Shown here: positions 29,326-38,125 of the stretch, in pieces
Layout of the letters: every line of letters starts with the position of its first letter
Numbering within the stretch: the stretch's first letter is position 1
Program-made: the position numbers and the translations under genes
The notes under the pieces: generated by a model
The model's database searches: none
What the model saw: only the letters and a program-made list of their open reading frames with translations
What the model was told of the DNA's origin: nothing
DNA from: an uncultured Pelagibacteraceae bacterium
GTDB lineage: Bacteria > Pseudomonadota > Alphaproteobacteria > Pelagibacterales > Pelagibacteraceae
Direction: 5' to 3'
Assembly: GCA_902590465.1 (NCBI GenBank)
Contig: CACIWX010000001.1
Coordinates: 62,001-126,000, forward strand
DNA length: 64,000 bases

Positions 29326-30571
29326 TAACCTTCCTAGCTAAAGATGGCTCAGCTCCTCCAGTTAATACTGGCTCGGAGATGCTCATAGGAATAGGATCTG
29401 TTTTCTCTAATAACCCGACTATTGGCATTACAATTATAAAATGAGCAAAATAGTAAATTGTTCCCACTCTAGCTAATACTAAGTAAATTCCTTCAGCTGG
29501 CATCGCACCGACATAACCAAGCATTAAAACGTCTAAAACAAATATCCAATAAAATTGTCTGTAAATTGGTCTGAATACTGCCGATCTAACTTTAGAAGTA
29601 TCCAACCACGGCAAAACAAATAGGATAAAGATTGCTCCAAACATTAAAATCACTCCACCTAATTTATCTGGAACAGATCTTAAAATTGCATAGAAGGGTA
29701 ATAAATACCATTCTGGCACAATATGTGCTGGTGTTACTAACGGATTAGCTGGAATATAATTATCAGAATGACCCAAAACATTAGGAGTGAAGAATACAAA
29801 TCCAGCAAATATGATCATAAATACTAAAAGCGCGAAAGCATCTTTAATTGTTATATAAGGATGGAATGGCACTGTGTCTTTAGACGGTTTCTTTATATCA
29901 ATTCCTACAGGGTTATTATTTCCTGGAACGTGTAAAGCCCAAATGTGTAAAACTACTAATCCTAAAATTAAAAACGGGATTAAATAATGTAAACTAAAGA
30001 ATCTATTTAGCGTTGGATTATCTACAGAATACGCTCCCCATAACCAAGTTGTTATACTGTCTCCAACTAATGGTATCGCACTAAATAAGTTGGTTATTAC
30101 TGTAGCGCCCCAGAAGCTCATTTGACCCCAAGGCAAAACGTAACCCATGAAAGCAGCTGCCATCATTAATAAATAAATCATAAGACCAATTATCCAAATT
30201 ACTTCTCTTGGTGATTTATATGACCCATAAAATAAAGACCTAAAAATGTGTATGTAAACTGCTAAGAAAAACATAGATGCACCATTGCTATGAATATACC
30301 TTATTAGCCAACCGTAATTTACATCTCTCATTATGTGTTCCACACTTGCAAAAGCTAAATCTGCATGAGCGACGTAATGCATTGCTAAAACAATTCCTGT
30401 AACTATTTGAGTGATCAAACAAAAAGTTAAAATTCCGCCAAAGGTCCACCAATAATTTAAATTTTTAGGAGTTGGGTAATCTGTTAAATGTGCTCCAAGT
30501 GTAAGCAAAGGTAAACGGTCATTAAACCATTTTCCTGCTTTAGATTTTGGTACGTATTCGTGCTCACTCAT
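29312..30571 (-). CDS. petB: Cytochrome b of the cytochrome bc1 complex
   Basis: A 419-residue polytopic protein that carries haems bL and bH and the two quinone sites. The quinol-oxidation motif is in the PEWY segment ([18 protein letters not shown]). Haem-binding histidines are in the second and fourth helices ([20 protein letters not shown] and [15 protein letters not shown]). Both b-type halves are present in one chain, as in the bc1 rather than the split b6f form. It starts 6 nt after the Rieske gene. Confidence 0.98.
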   Translation of the reverse strand: MSEHEYVPKSKAGKWFNDRLPLLTLGAHLTDYPTPKNLNYWWTFGGILTFCLITQIVTGIVLAMHYVAHADLAFASVEHIMRDVNYGWLIRYIHSNGASMFFLAVYIHIFRSLFYGSYKSPREVIWIIGLMIYLLMMAAAFMGYVLPWGQMSFWGATVITNLFSAIPLVGDSITTWLWGAYSVDNPTLNRFFSLHYLIPFLILGLVVLHIWALHVPGNNNPVGIDIKKPSKDTVPFHPYITIKDAFALLVFMIIFAGFVFFTPNVLGHSDNYIPANPLVTPAHIVPEWYLLPFYAILRSVPDKLGGVILMFGAIFILFVLPWLDTSKVRSAVFRPIYRQFYWIFVLDVLMLGYVGAMPAEGIYLVLARVGTIYYFAHFIIVMPIVGLLEKTDPIPMSISEPVLTGGAEPSLARKVNDKV

Positions 30572-30577
30572 AATTAT

Positions 30578-31099
30578 TTATCCAATTTTAATTGTATTAC
30601 TGTCCACAAATTCAAACTTTGGTATTTCCATATTCGTTGGAGCTGGTCCTTTTCTTATCCTGCCTGATACATCGTAATGTGAACCATGGCAAGGACAAAA
30701 CCAACCATTGAAGTCTCCTTTATCTTTTAAAGGCACGCATCCAAGGTGTGTACAAACTCCTAGCATTACTAACCATTCATCTTTTCCATCTTTTACTCTG
30801 TCCTCATCTTTTTGAGGATCAGGCAAATCGTCCAATTTTACCGCCCTGGCCTCAGCTATTTCCTCTGATGTTCTTTTTTTTATAAATATTGGCTTTCCTC
30901 TCCATAAAACAGTAATTGATTTGCCAGGTTCTATACTGCTAATGTCAACTTCTGTAGTTGCTAAAGCTTGTTGAGCTTTATCTGGATTCATTTGGTCTAT
31001 CATTGGCCAAATTACTGCTCCAACTCCTACTGCTCCAATAGTGTAACTAGCTGTAAATAAAAAATCTCTTCTATTTACTTTCTTTTCTTCTTTGCTCAT
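30578..31099 (-). CDS. petA: Rieske iron-sulfur protein of the cytochrome bc1 complex
   Basis: A 173-residue Rieske subunit. The N-terminal twin-arginine motif RRDFLF precedes the single transmembrane helix, consistent with Tat export of a folded protein. The [2Fe-2S] ligands are C116, H118 (VCTHLGC), C135 and H138 (FCPCHGS), with C121 and C137 placed for the usual disulfide. It leads petABC. The 89-bp upstream gap shared with trmL carries two short palindromes. Confidence 0.97.
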   Translation of the reverse strand: MSKEEKKVNRRDFLFTASYTIGAVGVGAVIWPMIDQMNPDKAQQALATTEVDISSIEPGKSITVLWRGKPIFIKKRTSEEIAEARAVKLDDLPDPQKDEDRVKDGKDEWLVMLGVCTHLGCVPLKDKGDFNGWFCPCHGSHYDVSGRIRKGPAPTNMEIPKFEFVDSNTIKIG

Positions 31100-31121
31100 T
31101 TTTGTTTGTTTTTATAATATA

Positions 31122-31135
31122 TTTAAATATTTAAA
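31122..31135. repeat. 14-bp perfect palindrome upstream of petA
   Basis: TTTAAATATTTAAA is a perfect palindrome 23 bp upstream of the petA ATG. It could be an operator, but pure A/T palindromes are frequent by chance in this genome. Confidence 0.3.
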
Positions 31136-31157
31136 CTATGTTTTTAAATACTCTAGG

Positions 31158-31168
31158 GTCAGAATGAC
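31158..31168. promoter_or_regulatory. Dyad GTCA-GAA-TGAC in the petA-trmL gap
   Basis: An 11-bp dyad with 4-bp arms of mixed composition lies about midway between the divergent petA and trmL genes. Mixed-base symmetry is less expected here than A/T symmetry, so it is a candidate regulator site. No regulator can be named. Confidence 0.3.
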
Positions 31169-31188
31169 ACATAAATTAAGCAATAATA

Positions 31189-31638
31189 ATGCACATAGCT
31201 CTATATAAACCAGATATACCTCAAAATACTGCAGCCATAATAAGATTAAGTGCCTGTTTAAATCTGAAGATACATATCATCGAACCCTGTGGTTTTAATT
31301 TAAACGACTCCAGATTTAAGAGAGTTGTCATGGACTATCTTGGACATAGTGAGATATTTAGATACGAGAATTATGATAACTTTGCTAAAAAAAACAAAAA
31401 AAAAAGAATAATATTAATGACTACTAAAGCTAAAAAGATCTATCATAAGTTTAAATTTAAAAAAAATGATATGCTGTTATTTGGTAGAGAAAGCGCTGGA
31501 GTACCAGAAAGTTTACATAAAACAATAAAAAATAAAATTAAAGTTCCAATGAATAAAAAAACAAGATCGCTTAATGTTGCTATGAGTGTAGCCATTATTT
31601 CTGCTGAAGCTTTAAGACAAAATAAATTATTTAAATAA
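31189..31638 (+). CDS. trmL: tRNA (cytidine/uridine-34-2'-O)-methyltransferase
   Basis: A 149-residue SPOUT-class methyltransferase, minimal TrmL type, that methylates the wobble ribose of leucine tRNAs. The family pattern is clear: ALYKPDIPQNTAAIIRLSAC at the N-terminus, LLFGRESAGVPE in the middle and the knot-forming RSLNVAMSVAIISAEALRQ at the C-terminus. It overlaps hemF by 1 nt (TAATG). The trmL-hemF pairing after petABC is a common alphaproteobacterial order. Confidence 0.95.
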   Translation: MHIALYKPDIPQNTAAIIRLSACLNLKIHIIEPCGFNLNDSRFKRVVMDYLGHSEIFRYENYDNFAKKNKKKRIILMTTKAKKIYHKFKFKKNDMLLFGRESAGVPESLHKTIKNKIKVPMNKKTRSLNVAMSVAIISAEALRQNKLFK

Positions 31639-32462
31639 TGATTTCCTCAGATTTTAGAAAAAAAATGGCTGATAATTGGTTTTCTTTTATCCAATCACAA
31701 ATATGTAAATCATTTGAATTTTTAGAAAATGATAAATTAAAATTTACTAAAAGAGATTGGAATAAAAAAAATATTAGTGAAGGTGGGGGAACATCACGCC
31801 TTTTAGTAGGAGGAAAGATTTTTGATAAAGTCGGAGTAAACAAATCCACTGTAACCGGTATATTTCCAAAAAAATTTAGATCTAAAATATTGGGTGCAGA
31901 AAAAAATGGCAAGTATTGGGCTTCTGGAATTTCTGTTGTTGCGCACATGAAAAATCCAAAAATTCCTGCAATACACTTTAATACAAGGTTCATTGTTACT
32001 TCTAAAGAGTGGTTCGGTGGTGGAATGGATGTTACGCCAAGTCATGAAGATAAATTAGAAAGCAAACTTGTTCATAGTGAACTAAAAAAAATTTGTTTAC
32101 AAAATAAAAAAAATTATAAAAAATATAAAAAGTGGTGTGAAGAATATTTTTTTATTCCTCATAGAAAAGAGCAAAGAGGAATTGGTGGAATTTTTTTTGA
32201 TTATGAAACCAAAGATTGGATCAAAAATTTTAAGTTTGTAAGAGATCTTGGATTAGCCTTTATAGATATTTCAAATAAAATAATTAACAGAAAAAAAAAA
32301 TTAAAATACGCCAAAAAAGATAAGGAAAAACAATTGTTTAAACGTGGAAGATATGTAGAGTTTAATCTTTTGTATGATAGAGGAACGAAATTCGGGTTAA
32401 ATTCGGGAGGTAACATAGATGCTATCTTGATGTCCTTGCCTCCAGAAGCAAAATGGAAATGA
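31638..32462 (+). CDS. hemF: Coproporphyrinogen III oxidase, oxygen-dependent
   Basis: A 274-residue haem-synthesis enzyme that decarboxylates coproporphyrinogen III to protoporphyrinogen IX using O2. Typical segments are GGGTSRLLVGGKIFDKVGVN, FNTRFIVTSKEWFGGGMDVT, FFIPHRKEQRGIGGIFFDYE and FNLLYDRGTKFGL. Choice of the oxygen-dependent enzyme fits an obligate aerobe. It is placed close to the bc1 genes, which need haem. It overlaps greA. Confidence 0.96.
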   Translation: MISSDFRKKMADNWFSFIQSQICKSFEFLENDKLKFTKRDWNKKNISEGGGTSRLLVGGKIFDKVGVNKSTVTGIFPKKFRSKILGAEKNGKYWASGISVVAHMKNPKIPAIHFNTRFIVTSKEWFGGGMDVTPSHEDKLESKLVHSELKKICLQNKKNYKKYKKWCEEYFFIPHRKEQRGIGGIFFDYETKDWIKNFKFVRDLGLAFIDISNKIINRKKKLKYAKKDKEKQLFKRGRYVEFNLLYDRGTKFGLNSGGNIDAILMSLPPEAKWK

Positions 32463-32464
32463 TT

Positions 32465-32941
32465 ATGGATAAAGAACCTATTACAATTAACGGCCTCAAA
32501 AATTTAAAAAACGAACTTGAAGATTTAAAAAATGTTCAAAGACCAAAAGTTGTCGAAGCAATTGCTGAAGCTAGATCTCATGGAGATTTAAAAGAAAATG
32601 CTGAGTATCATGCTGCAAAAGAGCAGCAAGCTTTGCTTGAAAGTAGAGTAATTGCTATTAATGATTTAATTGCCCGAGCTAATGTAATAGATGTAACTAA
32701 AATTGAAAATGATGGAAAAGTAATTTTTGGATCTACAGTAAAACTACAAGATCTTGAGACAAATAAAAAAATTACCTACAAGTTAGTTGGTCAAGACGAG
32801 GCGGATATAAAAAAAAATTTAATTTTTTACAAAAGCCCTATTGGAAAAGCTTTAATTGGAAAAAATAGAACTGAAATGGTTACTGTTAATACTCCATCAG
32901 GTGAAAAAAACTTTGAGATTCTTGATGTAGATTATGTTTAA
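32465..32941 (+). CDS. greA: Transcription elongation factor GreA
   Basis: This factor rescues backtracked RNA polymerase by stimulating transcript cleavage. The N-terminal coiled coil carries the acidic tip in EARSHGDLKENAEYHAAKEQ. The C-terminal FKBP-like domain includes FGSTVKLQDLETNKKITYKL and KSPIGKALIGK. The start at ATG 32465 (158 residues) gives the usual length; an in-frame ATG at 32453 overlaps the end of hemF and adds four residues. The stop shares TTAA with the opposite gene. Confidence 0.96.
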   Translation: MDKEPITINGLKNLKNELEDLKNVQRPKVVEAIAEARSHGDLKENAEYHAAKEQQALLESRVIAINDLIARANVIDVTKIENDGKVIFGSTVKLQDLETNKKITYKLVGQDEADIKKNLIFYKSPIGKALIGKNRTEMVTVNTPSGEKNFEILDVDYV

Positions 32942-34200
32942 CTTAATTGAGAGCGAATAATATTTTGTATTTGATCTTTTGAAATTTTGAAATTATTTTT
33001 TATCCATTCTTCTTCAATTTTTTTTAGAACTTTGCCAATTTGAGCGCCTTGCTGCATCCCATTATTCATTAAATACTTTCCGTCAATATTAAATTCGTGA
33101 TTTTTAGCTTTGAGTATTTTTTTTAAGGTTTCAGAAAAATCTCTCAATTTATATTTAGAATTTATTACAAATTTTAGAGTATTTAAATTAATAAGGTGGG
33201 CCTTATCATTTAAATAAATATTTTTTTCTAAATCTTTATCAAAAAAATTTTTATTTTGTTCTGAAAGTTTAAAATTTTCAAAATATAAATTAAGACTCTT
33301 TTTTAGATTGTTAGATATATTATACTTATGTCCGAAATATTCATGGCTATTTTTCTCATCAATAAGCAATGTAGCTAGCAAAAGCTCTCTACTAATTTGC
33401 GAATAATTACAAATTTTTATCAGCCTTTTCAACCGGTCTAAATTCTTGAATTCTGGAAAAATTTGTAGAAAAATTTCCTTTAAATAATTAATTTCATTTA
33501 AATATAAGAAATTTTTTAGTTCTAAAATTTTATATAATTCGACTAAAATTCTTTCCTTTGAAATTTTTTTTATTCCATTAAGATTTTGTTTTATTGCTTT
33601 GATTGTCGAAAGTTCAATTTTACTATTATACATTATATTGAAACGAACAAATCTAATAATACGCAGATAATCTTCCTCGATTCTTTGATTTGGATCACCA
33701 ATGAATTTTACGATATTATTTTTTAAGTCAAATGTTCCCATTTGAGGATCAAAAATATTTCCATTAATATCTAAGTAAATTGCATTTATTGTAAAATCTC
33801 TTCTTTCAGAGTCAATTTGCCAATTATCAATATATTCAACTTTGGCATGTCTTCCATCGGTTATCACATCTTTTCGTAAGGTAGTTATCTCAAGTTTTAA
33901 TTTTTTTGATAAAAGTGTTAAGGTTCCGTGTTTAAGCCCGGTTTCTACAACTTCAAAGTTTGTATTTTTAAATTTTTCTTTAATCTCTTGTGTGTTTAAA
34001 ATTGTTGCGATATCAATATCATCAATTTTCTCATTCAATAAATGTTTTCTCACACAACCACCAACAAACCTGCTTGTAATATTCTCTTTTGAAAAACCTT
34101 CCTGAAGTTTTTTAAAAACAAATACTAATTCTTTATTTTTATAAAATGGGAAAAAATTTCTTTTAATTTTTTTTATGAAATTTAAACCTAAATTAAACAT
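32938..34200 (-). CDS. cca: tRNA nucleotidyltransferase (CCA-adding/poly(A) polymerase family)
   Basis: A 420-residue class II nucleotidyltransferase. The head domain has RFVGGCVRKHLL and the metal-binding D61-x-D63 (DDIDIA). Template motifs follow: ITTLRKDVITDGRHAKVEY, ERRDFTINAIYLD and DPNQRIEEDYLRIIRFVRF. The KERILVELYKILE segment matches the neck. Either CCA addition or repair is likely; a poly(A) polymerase cannot be excluded. Both tRNAs in this window encode CCA, so repair would be the main role. Its ATG lies only 7 nt after the 3' end of tRNA-Gln on the same strand. Confidence 0.88.
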   Translation of the reverse strand: MFNLGLNFIKKIKRNFFPFYKNKELVFVFKKLQEGFSKENITSRFVGGCVRKHLLNEKIDDIDIATILNTQEIKEKFKNTNFEVVETGLKHGTLTLLSKKLKLEITTLRKDVITDGRHAKVEYIDNWQIDSERRDFTINAIYLDINGNIFDPQMGTFDLKNNIVKFIGDPNQRIEEDYLRIIRFVRFNIMYNSKIELSTIKAIKQNLNGIKKISKERILVELYKILELKNFLYLNEINYLKEIFLQIFPEFKNLDRLKRLIKICNYSQISRELLLATLLIDEKNSHEYFGHKYNISNNLKKSLNLYFENFKLSEQNKNFFDKDLEKNIYLNDKAHLINLNTLKFVINSKYKLRDFSETLKKILKAKNHEFNIDGKYLMNNGMQQGAQIGKVLKKIEEEWIKNNFKISKDQIQNIIRSQLS

Positions 34201-34207
34201 ATAGTTT

Positions 34208-34281
34208 TGGCTGGGGCACTAGGATTCGAACCTAGGATGGCGGTATCAAAAACCGCTGCCTTACCGCTTGGCTATGCCCCA
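34208..34281 (-). tRNA. tRNA-Gln (anticodon TTG)
   Basis: The minus strand folds as a cloverleaf: acceptor TGGGGCA with TGCCCCA, anticodon stem GCGGT/ACCGC around the loop TTTTGAT (anticodon UUG), T arm CCTAG/CTAGG, discriminator G and an encoded CCA at 34208-34210. The U1-A72 pair and G73 discriminator are glutamine-tRNA identity features. It sits between ispE and the CCA-adding enzyme gene on the same strand. Confidence 0.96.
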
Positions 34282-34317
34282 ATATTAAGAAACCTGATAT
34301 ATCATATATCACAAAAA

Positions 34318-35154
34318 TTAAACAGTTTTTGCAAATGATAACCAAAATTTAGGATATTTAGTCTTTAAATTATTTAAGGCTTTTTTTGCAGTAATTTTAT
34401 CTTTAAATAAACCGTAACAAACTGACCCAGATCCTGTCATTCTTGAAAAGCAACAACCTTTCTCATTTTTGATTTCTGTTAATAATTCTCTTATTAAAGG
34501 ATATTTCTTTTCAACAATTGATTGTAAATCATTTCTGCTATTTGATATATAATTTGTGAATCTAATTTCATTGTTTATCATTTTTTTTTCAAATATTTTC
34601 TTTGCAGAATATTTTCGTACTTTTGAGTAAATTTCTTTTGTAGAGCAATATATTTTTGGTTGGATTAGTACGAAAAAAAAATTTTTCTTTATTTTTATGT
34701 TTATAATGGTTTCTAAATTTTTCATAAAACCTTGCTTGTAAAAGAAAAGTTTTAAATCAGAGCCTACTATACCCTCAAGTTGATTTATTAATTTTTTATT
34801 AATTTCATCTTTTATAAGATATCTTAATATAAAAGCGGCGTTTCCAGTCCCCCCGCCTAAACCTGCGTAAACTGGAATATTTTTAATAATTGTTATGGAA
34901 TATTTGTTAGAAATCAAATTTAAACTTCTTAGTTTTCTTAGAAGGTTAATAATAGAATTATTCGATTTGTTTACAAATTTTGCGAAAGGGCCTTTAAAAG
35001 TAATTCTATCTTTTTTGGCGTTTATTTTGTTAATTTTTATTTTATCAGCTAAATCAATCAAACAATAGTAAGTTTGAATTTCATGAAAATTATTTTTTAG
35101 TTTAGAATTAACGGTTAAAGATAGATTAATTTTGGATAATGAATTGAAAACCAT
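34318..35154 (-). CDS. ispE: 4-diphosphocytidyl-2-C-methyl-D-erythritol kinase
   Basis: A 278-residue GHMP kinase of the MEP isoprenoid pathway. The ATP-binding motif is IPVYAGLGGGTGNAAFILR, and the C-terminal GHMP motif is FSRMTGSGSVCYGLFKD. The N-terminus FNSLSKINLSLTV has the conserved catalytic Lys-x-Asn. Another MEP gene, ispH, is also in the window. It follows the TPR gene after 3 nt on the same strand, an order seen in other alphaproteobacteria. Confidence 0.93.
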   Translation of the reverse strand: MVFNSLSKINLSLTVNSKLKNNFHEIQTYYCLIDLADKIKINKINAKKDRITFKGPFAKFVNKSNNSIINLLRKLRSLNLISNKYSITIIKNIPVYAGLGGGTGNAAFILRYLIKDEINKKLINQLEGIVGSDLKLFFYKQGFMKNLETIINIKIKKNFFFVLIQPKIYCSTKEIYSKVRKYSAKKIFEKKMINNEIRFTNYISNSRNDLQSIVEKKYPLIRELLTEIKNEKGCCFSRMTGSGSVCYGLFKDKITAKKALNNLKTKYPKFWLSFAKTV

Positions 35155-35157
35155 AAG

Positions 35158-36849
35158 TTATATCCCTTTAATTAATTTTTCCTCTATAGTTTTTTTTAGT
35201 TCATCTTCCGCTTCATCAAGTGACAAAACATAATTCCAATAATATCTTGCTTGAATTCTATTACCATTTCTCCACAATACGTCTCCAAAATGATCATTAA
35301 CTATTGGATCGTCAGGCAAAAGCTTTACAGCTAATTGAAGATGCTCTTTTGACTCTTGATATCTTCCAAGTTTAAATAAAGCCCAACCCAAGGAGTCAGT
35401 TATAAAAGGATCATTTGATTTTAATTTATTTGCTTTTTTTAACATGTTGAGTGATTTTTCGATTTTAATACCTTTTTCAATCCAAGAATAAGCTAAGTAA
35501 TTAATAACATAAGCTTGTTCTGGCTCAGCTTCTAAAGAAGCTAGTAAATCTTTTTCAGCTTTTTCCCACTCTCCGATCCTCTCATATGCAACTCCCCTAC
35601 CGTCAGTTGCCTCAGAGAATAATGGATGGTCTTTTTTTACTTTATCAATAATCAGAGTGTAAAATGAAATTGACTCTTTGAATTTTTCATTATTTTTTAA
35701 GAATTCAGCATAATCAAATGTCTCATAAATTTCTTTTTTGATTAAACCGTTATAAGCATTCTCGACTATTTTTAATGCCTTTTTTTTATTTTCTTCTTTA
35801 ATAAAAATTTTTGCAAGTTGCTTAGATGAATACCAAGAAATTGCTTTACCTTTTTTACTAAGATCAAAATAAATTTTTTTTGATTTTTTTAAATTTTCAT
35901 TTTTATAAAAATTTTCTGCAAGTAAAGTATCGTAAGAATAAAAATCTTCATTAAGATATTTAGCTAAATTAAGATAAAAATTTGACAATGAATAAATTGA
36001 CTGGGCAGATAAAGCATTAGCAGTAATGTATAAAATTTCTGCAATTACATGTTCTGCTTTTTGACAATTAAACGTGTTTAAATTTTTGTTTTCATTAAGA
36101 TCTATCTTGTACTGATGAAGTAATAAATTTCTTGGATGTGACTCTAGAGCTGTTTTTAAAACATTCTTAGCCATATTTATTTTTCCAGAGGAGGCCAAAT
36201 AGGAAGCATAAAAATAATTATATCTAGAAAAATCCGACTTATTTGAAACAAGTTGCTCAAATAAATTTTGAGTATCTTTATTGTCAAAAAAACAATTTAA
36301 GAAAACATTTTGTATTTTTTTTAAATTTTCAAATCTTTTATCTAATTTTTCAAGATCTAGTTTAGCTTGAACCAGACTTAAATTTGAAAGATTGGACCAA
36401 TTATAAATAGAATTAGATACATAAGTATTTAAAATAAAATTTCCATTTCTTTCTTTTGCTTTTGAAAAATATCTTAGTGCTAATTTTATATCAGAATTTT
36501 TTAAATAAAATATTCCTTTTATTAGGTCACTCTCAAAGCTATCTAATTTTTGTTTTTCGAGTTTTTTTGAAAAATCAAACGCTTGTTTGATATTTCCAGA
36601 ATTTACCAATGAGTAAAGGTACTTTATTGAGTAATTTATGTGAATTGTCTCAAGTCCATCTAGCTTTCTTAAATATTTGAAAGACTCATTATATTTGTTT
36701 TCATTTAGTAGCAATATTCCGGAAAAATAATCAGATATAGGCTCTGCATTGTTAAATTTATTCAAATTTTTAGAGTGAGCTGTGGAAAAAAAAATAATGA
36801 CAAATAAAATTTGTCCTATTATCTTATAAAACTTATTCAACTTTTTCAT
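35158..36849 (-). CDS. Exported tetratricopeptide-repeat protein
   Basis: A 563-residue protein with a signal-peptide-like start (hydrophobic core IIGQILFVIIFFSTAHS, about 9-25), so it should act in the periplasm or at a membrane. The rest is alpha-helical with TPR units, clearest near the C-terminus: GRGVAYERIGEWEKAEKDLL, TDSLGWALFKLGRYQESKEH and FGDVLWRNGNRIQARYYWNY. TPR proteins are scaffolds, and this one's partner is unknown. Its neighbour ispE and divergent UDG gene match a known alphaproteobacterial arrangement. The gap to the divergent gene is only about 5 bp. Confidence 0.85.
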   Translation of the reverse strand: MKKLNKFYKIIGQILFVIIFFSTAHSKNLNKFNNAEPISDYFSGILLLNENKYNESFKYLRKLDGLETIHINYSIKYLYSLVNSGNIKQAFDFSKKLEKQKLDSFESDLIKGIFYLKNSDIKLALRYFSKAKERNGNFILNTYVSNSIYNWSNLSNLSLVQAKLDLEKLDKRFENLKKIQNVFLNCFFDNKDTQNLFEQLVSNKSDFSRYNYFYASYLASSGKINMAKNVLKTALESHPRNLLLHQYKIDLNENKNLNTFNCQKAEHVIAEILYITANALSAQSIYSLSNFYLNLAKYLNEDFYSYDTLLAENFYKNENLKKSKKIYFDLSKKGKAISWYSSKQLAKIFIKEENKKKALKIVENAYNGLIKKEIYETFDYAEFLKNNEKFKESISFYTLIIDKVKKDHPLFSEATDGRGVAYERIGEWEKAEKDLLASLEAEPEQAYVINYLAYSWIEKGIKIEKSLNMLKKANKLKSNDPFITDSLGWALFKLGRYQESKEHLQLAVKLLPDDPIVNDHFGDVLWRNGNRIQARYYWNYVLSLDEAEDELKKTIEEKLIKGI

Positions 36850-36854
36850 AATTG

Positions 36855-37544
36855 ATGATAAAAAAAAATAATTCCAAATCTGTAAAATTAATTAAATTTT
36901 ACAAACTTATAAATCATAATTTAATTTACAATAATAAGGCAATCAATAGATATAAAAAAGATAATTTTGAAATTTCTAAAGATAAAGCTGATGATTTGGA
37001 AAAACTTAAAAAATCAATTACTAATATCAAAAATTGTAACTTAAGAAACAATGCAAAAAATATAGTTTTCAGTGACGGAAATCCAAAATCTAAAATCATG
37101 CTTATTGGTGAGGCTCCAGGAGCTAACGAGGATGAGGAAGGTTTACCTTTTGTGGGGCGCGCAGGAGTATTGCTTGATAAAATGCTTGCTGCCATCGATT
37201 TAGACAGAAAAAAAGTATATATATCGAATATTATTAATTATCGTCCGCCTAATAACAGAAGGCCAACTGATGAGGAAATAAAAAGATATTTACCGTTCAT
37301 AACAAAACATATTGAAATTATAAATCCAAAAATTCTAGTTTTACTTGGAAGCACGGCCATGAATGCATTAATTGGAAATAAAGTTGTAATATCTCAAATG
37401 AGAGGAAAATGGATTGAAAAAAAATTTGGGAATTGCAAAACTTCAGTAATTATTACATTTCACCCAGCTTTTTTAATGAGACAACCAGCACAAAAGAAGA
37501 TGGCTTGGATTGACTTAAAAATGATAAGAGACAAAAAAATCTAA
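36855..37544 (+). CDS. udg: Uracil-DNA glycosylase, family 4-like, lacking cluster cysteines
   Basis: A 229-residue glycosylase that should remove uracil from DNA. Motif A is LIGEAPGANEDEEGLPFVGR, and the C-terminal motif is FHPAFLMRQPAQ. Family 4 enzymes normally bind a [4Fe-4S] cluster through four Cys. Here only two cysteines exist in the whole protein (N-terminal KNCNL, and GNCKTS far downstream), and the usual Cys positions before RPP and in the following helix are Tyr (IINYRPPNN and EIKRYLPFI). The cluster is therefore probably absent. I recall similar alphaproteobacterial members. The ATG at 36855 is preferred to a TTG one codon earlier. Confidence 0.82.
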   Translation: MIKKNNSKSVKLIKFYKLINHNLIYNNKAINRYKKDNFEISKDKADDLEKLKKSITNIKNCNLRNNAKNIVFSDGNPKSKIMLIGEAPGANEDEEGLPFVGRAGVLLDKMLAAIDLDRKKVYISNIINYRPPNNRRPTDEEIKRYLPFITKHIEIINPKILVLLGSTAMNALIGNKVVISQMRGKWIEKKFGNCKTSVIITFHPAFLMRQPAQKKMAWIDLKMIRDKKI

Positions 37545-37552
37545 CAGATAAA

Positions 37553-38125
37553 TTGAAAAACAAATTAATCACTGCTGGAGTTGATGAGGTTGGTAGAGGG
37601 TGTCTTGCTGGTCCAGTGGTTTCTGCTGCTGTAATACTTAAAGAAGGAATAAACTTAGATCTTTTAAAAGACTCTAAGAAAATTACTTTTAAAAAGAGAA
37701 TAGAAATTTCAGAGCATATAAAATCTTATTCTTATTATGCTATTGGACTGGCATCTGTAGATGAAATTCTAGATTTAAATATTTTACAAGCTTCATTATT
37801 ATCGATGAAAAGGGCTTTAGAACAATTAACTGTTAAACCAGAATTAACCTTAATAGATGGAAATTTTGCACCTAGTGGACTAAAAAATTATAAAACTATA
37901 ATTAATGGTGATGAGAAAATAAAAGTGATTAGTGCGGCTTCTATTATTGCTAAAGTTTATAGAGATAAACTCATGATTAAACTTGCTGAAGAATTTTCTA
38001 ACTATTCTTGGGAAAGAAATTTTGGTTACGGAACTAAGGCTCATTTAGAAGGTTTAAAAAAATTTGGTATTACCTCGCATCATAGAAAAGGTTTCAAACC
38101 CATACACAAGATATTGTCGAACTAA
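37553..38125 (+). CDS. rnhB: Ribonuclease HII
   Basis: A 190-residue enzyme that removes ribonucleotides from DNA. The DEG motif AGVDEVGRGCLAGPVV holds catalytic D11 and E12. The third Asp is in LTLIDGNFAPS and the fourth acidic residue region is AASIIAKVYRDKLM. The NFGYGTKAHLEGLKKFGIT segment is typical. The start is TTG, with no in-frame ATG before the conserved core. It follows the UDG gene after 8 nt. Confidence 0.95.
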   Translation: MKNKLITAGVDEVGRGCLAGPVVSAAVILKEGINLDLLKDSKKITFKKRIEISEHIKSYSYYAIGLASVDEILDLNILQASLLSMKRALEQLTVKPELTLIDGNFAPSGLKNYKTIINGDEKIKVISAASIIAKVYRDKLMIKLAEEFSNYSWERNFGYGTKAHLEGLKKFGITSHHRKGFKPIHKILSN

